A stretch of 64,000 nt of DNA from JAABPW01 sp037132275. Lineage in GTDB: Bacteria > Verrucomicrobiota > Kiritimatiellia > CAIKKV01 > CAITUY01. The DNA lies in contig JBAXPK010000006.1 in NCBI GenBank assembly GCA_037132275.1, positions 1-64,000 on the forward strand, given 5' to 3'. Below, in pieces: positions 61,430-64,000 of the stretch. A program made the position numbers and the translations under genes. Under the pieces are notes generated by a model. That model was given only the letters and a program-made list of their open reading frames with translations. It was not told the DNA's origin and made no database searches. Numbering within the stretch: the first letter of the stretch is position 1; each line of letters begins with the position of its first letter.

Positions 61430-62593
61430 ATGAGTAAACACAAACAAGCCTATCTGTATATGGGGGATGATGAATACCCCCTCACTCTGGCTGCCCGGCA
61501 GTTGGTCAATACCCTGGTTCCTCCCGCCGATCAGGCCTTCGGGCTCGAGATCATAGAAGGCGGCGCAGACACCCTGTCTGAGGCTGTGGCGGTAACCAAG
61601 CGTTGCCATGAGGCACTTGTTACCCCCGGATTTCTGATGACAAAGGGAAAGGTCATTTGGTGGCGGGGGGTGTCATTTCTGGCCGAAGGTCCCCGGGGCG
61701 AGAGCGACGATGAGTCCGCGCCGCGTGATAAACCGGGCGATGCCGTGAAAGCGGCTGTCAAGGAACTGGTGTCCGCACTTGAGTCTGGGCAGGCTGGTGA
61801 TGCCGTACTTCTGATCACGGCGCCGGGAGTGGATAAGCGGTCATCTCTTTACAAGCTTTTTTCCAGCCGCTATGAAGTCCGTGAGTTTGCGATGCCGGAC
61901 AAGGCTTATCTGGTTGAGCGGGTAGGCCGGGAGAAAATCAGCGCCACGTTTAAAGAACTGGGGATATCTCTGGATGCGGATGCGCTGGAGTTGTTTTTTA
62001 ACCGGGTGGGGGCAGATTCCCGTCTGATTTTCATGGAAGCCGAAAAGGTTTTCCTGTTTCTGGGAGATCGCCGCCGGGCAACCCGGGAGGATATTCAGGT
62101 AGTGGTTTCCTCCACTCTGACTTCCGTGATGTGGGACCTCCTGGATGCGGTTGGAAATCGCAACTTGTCTATTGCCCTCGAAATTCTTCACGACTTGCTG
62201 GTTGGGAAAGAGAGTCCCATAGGAATTCTGGCTTCCCTATCCTCGCGGATGAGGGATTTAATCCTCTACCGCGAAGCGCTTGACAAGGGGTGGGTTAGAA
62301 TCAAAGGGGGTGGGGCACGGGAAACGGCGGAATGGGTAGGGGTTTCTGACGAAGCCGCCGTGGTGATGTCCTCCATTCTCAAGCGCGATCCCCGCACTGT
62401 GCATCCCTTTGTGGTGACGAAGATGGCCCAGCAGGCCCGCCGTTATTCCGCGGTTGAGTTGCGTCGAAATCAGAGTCTACTGATGGAGTCCAATGAAACG
62501 CTCGTCACGAGCCGGGTTGCGAATCAGACGGTTTTGGAGTTGATGCTGATTCGTTTGATGACGCCGTCACGGGGTAGAGATTCCCGGCAGTGA
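61430..62593 (+). CDS. holA: DNA polymerase III subunit delta
   Basis: A 387-residue clamp-loader subunit. The N-terminal AAA+-type domain has AYLYMGDDEYPL, and the middle has PDKAYLVERVGREKI and GADSRLIFMEAEKVFLF; the C-terminal collar begins near LTSVMWDLLDAVG and ends with NQTVLELMLIRLM. The delta subunit opens the beta sliding clamp and lacks a Walker A motif, as here. An insert (about 70-105, ESDDESAPRDKPG) is not usual in the family. It is divergent from the HD gene and followed by tRNA-Thr. Confidence 0.88.
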   Translation: MSKHKQAYLYMGDDEYPLTLAARQLVNTLVPPADQAFGLEIIEGGADTLSEAVAVTKRCHEALVTPGFLMTKGKVIWWRGVSFLAEGPRGESDDESAPRDKPGDAVKAAVKELVSALESGQAGDAVLLITAPGVDKRSSLYKLFSSRYEVREFAMPDKAYLVERVGREKISATFKELGISLDADALELFFNRVGADSRLIFMEAEKVFLFLGDRRRATREDIQVVVSSTLTSVMWDLLDAVGNRNLSIALEILHDLLVGKESPIGILASLSSRMRDLILYREALDKGWVRIKGGGARETAEWVGVSDEAAVVMSSILKRDPRTVHPFVVTKMAQQARRYSAVELRRNQSLLMESNETLVTSRVANQTVLELMLIRLMTPSRGRDSRQ

Positions 62594-62615
62594 AAAGGAA
62601 TGTGTCACGGTAGAG

Positions 62616-62643
62616 TTGACAGCAGGCCGGTTTTCGATAAAAT
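62616..62643 (+). promoter_or_regulatory. promoter of tRNA-Thr
   Basis: TTGACA (62616-62621), a 16-bp spacer and TAAAAT (62638-62643); expected start near 62650, about 14 nt before the tRNA. Near-consensus, as is usual for stable RNA genes. Confidence 0.75.
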
Positions 62644-62663
62644 TTGCCCCGCTTTTCATCGAG

Positions 62664-62739
62664 GCCAACATAGCTCAGCTGGTAGAGCAGCGCATTCGTA
62701 ATGCGCAGGTCGTCGGTTCGATCCCGACTGTTGGCTCCA
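62664..62739 (+). tRNA. tRNA-Thr (anticodon CGU)
   Basis: Cloverleaf by eye: acceptor GCCAACA/TGTTGGC, D-arm GCTC..GAGC, anticodon stem GCGCA/TGCGC with loop TTCGTAA and anticodon CGT, T-arm GTCGG TTCGATC CCGAC. Discriminator T at 62736, and CCA (62737-62739) is encoded. It reads codon ACG. Confidence 0.95.
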
Positions 62740-62767
62740 ATTTAATTCTCCGAAAATCAACAAGAAC

Positions 62768-62790
62768 CCAATAAACACAGTGTTTATTGG
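62768..62790. terminator. 23-bp palindrome after tRNA-Thr, possible terminator
   Basis: CCAATAAACAC, one A, GTGTTTATTGG: perfect 11-bp arms. In RNA it would form an 8-bp stem with a 7-nt loop. A T-rich stretch (CGTTTGTTC) follows. It lies 28 bp behind the tRNA and could end its transcript; a protein-binding palindrome is possible too. Confidence 0.5.
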
Positions 62791-63037
62791 CGTTTGTTCA
62801 AAAACTTCCGTTCCTAGGTGTTGGTATGCCCCCCGTGTGGTCAGGGAAAATCGACTCCCATTGCCCACAGAAAACCGTATGGACAGCGCCAATGACAGGC
62901 AGTACAGTTCTGGCCATGGGCTGCGGCGTGGAGGCAAGTGCCTCATGCTGCACTGATGGAACAGTCTGTCATCTTAATCTGGATAATCGGGTTCGGCATT
63001 TATAATTGTTGTTCACTATTTGTTCAGAGAGGCAAAT
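62791..63037. other. non-coding spacer with a consensus -10 box
   Basis: No gene is seen; a minus-strand frame through it and the antisense of the tRNA is a known type of false ORF. A perfect TATAAT at 63001-63006, 31 bp before the next ATG, could be the -10 box of that gene, but no good -35 lies 16-18 bp upstream. Confidence 0.4.
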
Positions 63038-63562
63038 ATGAATGGTGCTCCTTCAGATAGTCTTCTCGTTGCGGAGAATAAGAGCATACATCCTGTCCGC
63101 ATGCTCTGGATCATAGTTGGCGGAGTTGTGGGTGCTGAGGCGTTGTTCGAGTTAGCGGTATATTGGCGACCTACTATGTCTCCGTATGTAGAGGCGATTC
63201 TGGACGGAAGTTTCATTCTAGCTGTCACGCTCATTTTGGTGTTCGTCGTCATGTATCGCCCAATGCGTTTGCTCATCAGCCAGTACCGTTCAGCGATAGA
63301 TGAAGTCAGGACACTCCGAGGCATCATCACTATTTGCTCTGCGTGCAAGAAGATACGCACAGACGAGCAGTCGTGGTCCCAAATGGAGGCATACGTTCAA
63401 GCCCATTCTGAAGCGAAGTTCTCCCATGCGCTTTGTCCCGACTGCATCCGAAGGCTCTACCCGGAGGATGCGGAGTGGATCAACGAACAAATAAAAATTC
63501 ACAGGCCGCACGTCCAAGATGCGAACGGGATCGGATCGAACTCCACTGTGCATCAAGACTAA
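63038..63562 (+). CDS. small membrane protein with four-cysteine knuckle
   Basis: A 174-residue protein: two transmembrane helices (about 22-42 and 55-74, LWIIVGGVVGAEALFEL; ILAVTLILVFVVMY), a short helical linker, then a four-cysteine module, C100-C103 (ICSACKKIRTDEQSW) and C133-C136 (LCPDCIRRLYPE), with EAKFSHAL between. That module is often found as a C-terminal extension after PAS or receiver domains in signalling proteins. Here it stands with a membrane anchor alone. AGAGAGG precedes the ATG at 63038. Function unknown. Confidence 0.75.
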   Translation: MNGAPSDSLLVAENKSIHPVRMLWIIVGGVVGAEALFELAVYWRPTMSPYVEAILDGSFILAVTLILVFVVMYRPMRLLISQYRSAIDEVRTLRGIITICSACKKIRTDEQSWSQMEAYVQAHSEAKFSHALCPDCIRRLYPEDAEWINEQIKIHRPHVQDANGIGSNSTVHQD

Positions 63563-63636
63563 CATACTGTCGGCACGGAGGCCGAAGCAGCACATGGCCG
63601 ACAGGCCACGCCCACGCCGTGACAATGCAAAACATG

Positions 63637-63654
63637 ATCTGAAGCGTTTCAGAT
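63637..63654. promoter_or_regulatory. LacI-type operator-like palindrome 1
   Basis: ATCTGAAGCGTTTCAGAT, an 18-bp palindrome with one mismatched pair around a central CG. The core GAA.CGTTTC resembles LacI/GalR family operators. Confidence 0.6.
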
Positions 63655-63724
63655 TCATTTTTAGCCGCTTTTCCCTTCCCTGCGGTGAGCCCGTCGAACC
63701 GTTACCATCGAAGCCAAAAACAGT

Positions 63725-63742
63725 TGCTAAACGCGTTTAGCA
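63725..63742. promoter_or_regulatory. LacI-type operator-like palindrome 2
   Basis: TGCTAAACGCGTTTAGCA, a perfect 18-bp palindrome with central CG. Half-site differs from the other two, which could mean a second regulator of the same family or a lower-affinity site. Confidence 0.6.
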
Positions 63743-63867
63743 TGTGTTTTCTCTCTCCGCATTCGAAGCCGGGTTTCTCTTATGGTCGCTGTGATCCGGT
63801 TGTTCACGCAGATGCGAAGCTCCCTTGCGGCGTGATGGTGGCCGCTTCCGGTAACCCCCATTTCGCC

Positions 63868-63885
63868 ATCTGAAACGTTTCAGAT
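63868..63885. promoter_or_regulatory. LacI-type operator-like palindrome 3
   Basis: ATCTGAAACGTTTCAGAT, a perfect 18-bp palindrome with central CG, the same half-site as palindrome 1. Centres of the three sites are 88 and 143 bp apart, so looping is possible. Confidence 0.65.
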
Positions 63886-64000
63886 GCACAAATCGAGGTG
63901 TTCAAGGGTGGCGGACCGCTTCAGATTACCTGTGCCCATCCGCCTCCATCCGCCTTTGCGGGCGATCGCCACCGTCAGGACTGAACACGCCTGAACATGG

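Larger units (their letters stand above)
63563..64000. other. gene-free stretch with LacI-type palindromes
   Basis: No supported ORF lies here. It opens with an inverted repeat (CTGTCGGC 63567-63574 / GCCGACAG 63597-63604), possibly ending the previous transcript, and carries three 18-bp palindromes annotated separately. It probably is a large regulatory region upstream of a gene beyond the window. Confidence 0.45.

Noticed and set aside
62656..62946. Minus-strand frame of 96 residues through the tRNA (reads GSNRRPAHYE)
   Set aside because: It is the antisense of tRNA-Thr; this peptide string is a known artefact of tRNA antisense translation.
63563..63620. Integron attC-like site after the four-cysteine gene
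   Set aside because: The hairpin is present, but the conserved core R'' (RYYYAAC) and R' (GTTRRRY) boxes do not match.

Overview
The window is about 57% GC, with genes packed on both strands. It comes from a Gram-negative, didermic bacterium: there is a type II secretion system with an outer-membrane secretin, a TonB-dependent receptor, several lipoproteins, and periplasmic domains. The general style (T2SS pseudopilin operon, many PP2C/SpoIIE phosphatases, PQQ-propeller proteins, a cluster of LacI-type palindromes) would suit an environmental PVC-superphylum bacterium (Verrucomicrobiota, Kiritimatiellota or Lentisphaerota). That placement is an inference from style; no rRNA or ribosomal marker is present to settle it.

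Layout. 0-7 kb: a divergent CxxC-protein fragment, a sugar nucleotidyltransferase, a PAS-PAS-SpoIIE phosphatase, and an aconitase-isocitrate dehydrogenase operon (citrate to 2-oxoglutarate). 6.8-19.2 kb, minus strand: GDP-mannose dehydratase and a compact T2SS operon transcribed gspE-F-G-H-I-J-K-L-M-D followed by a lipoprotein; gspC and the prepilin peptidase gene are absent. 19.3-20.6 kb: a BamE-like coiled-coil secreted protein and a small PQ-loop membrane protein. 21-27.2 kb: a tight three-gene operon of a membrane-anchored PQQ-type propeller, a phosphoenolpyruvate-synthase-like phosphotransferase without the PEP barrel, and an EMC3/TMCO1-like membrane protein.

27.4-40.3 kb: a Wsp-like chemosensory operon (Hpt, CheR-TPR, CheW, TonB receptor, YfiR, CHASE8-HAMP chemoreceptor, multi-pass chemoreceptor, CheA-REC, CheB, REC-PP2C). 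Most genes overlap by 4 bp. Sensing probably runs from outer membrane (TonB receptor) through periplasm (YfiR, CHASE8) to a hybrid CheA, and the output is a SpoIIE-type phosphatase instead of the diguanylate cyclase WspR. There are no flagellar genes, so the pathway probably controls gene expression through partner switching rather than swimming. I consider this the strongest candidate for an undescribed system here.

40.3-48.3 kb: metallo-hydrolase, DUF1638 protein, LysM lipoprotein, flavoprotein, pdxA, a Wzm/Wzt-type polysaccharide ABC exporter, then nadC-coaX-ruvX, with a cut-off acylphosphatase start at the end of ruvX. 48.3-55 kb, minus strand: two tandem membrane-anchored metallophosphoesterases, ridA, and a 1046-residue TPR protein. 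55-62.6 kb: DAHP synthase, a PilT-like protein that has lost its Walker A motif, a hybrid histidine kinase, a transposase remnant, a 7TM-HD phosphohydrolase and holA. 62.6-64 kb: tRNA-Thr(CGU) with a near-consensus promoter, a small membrane protein with a four-cysteine knuckle, and a non-coding stretch with three 18-bp LacI-type palindromes.
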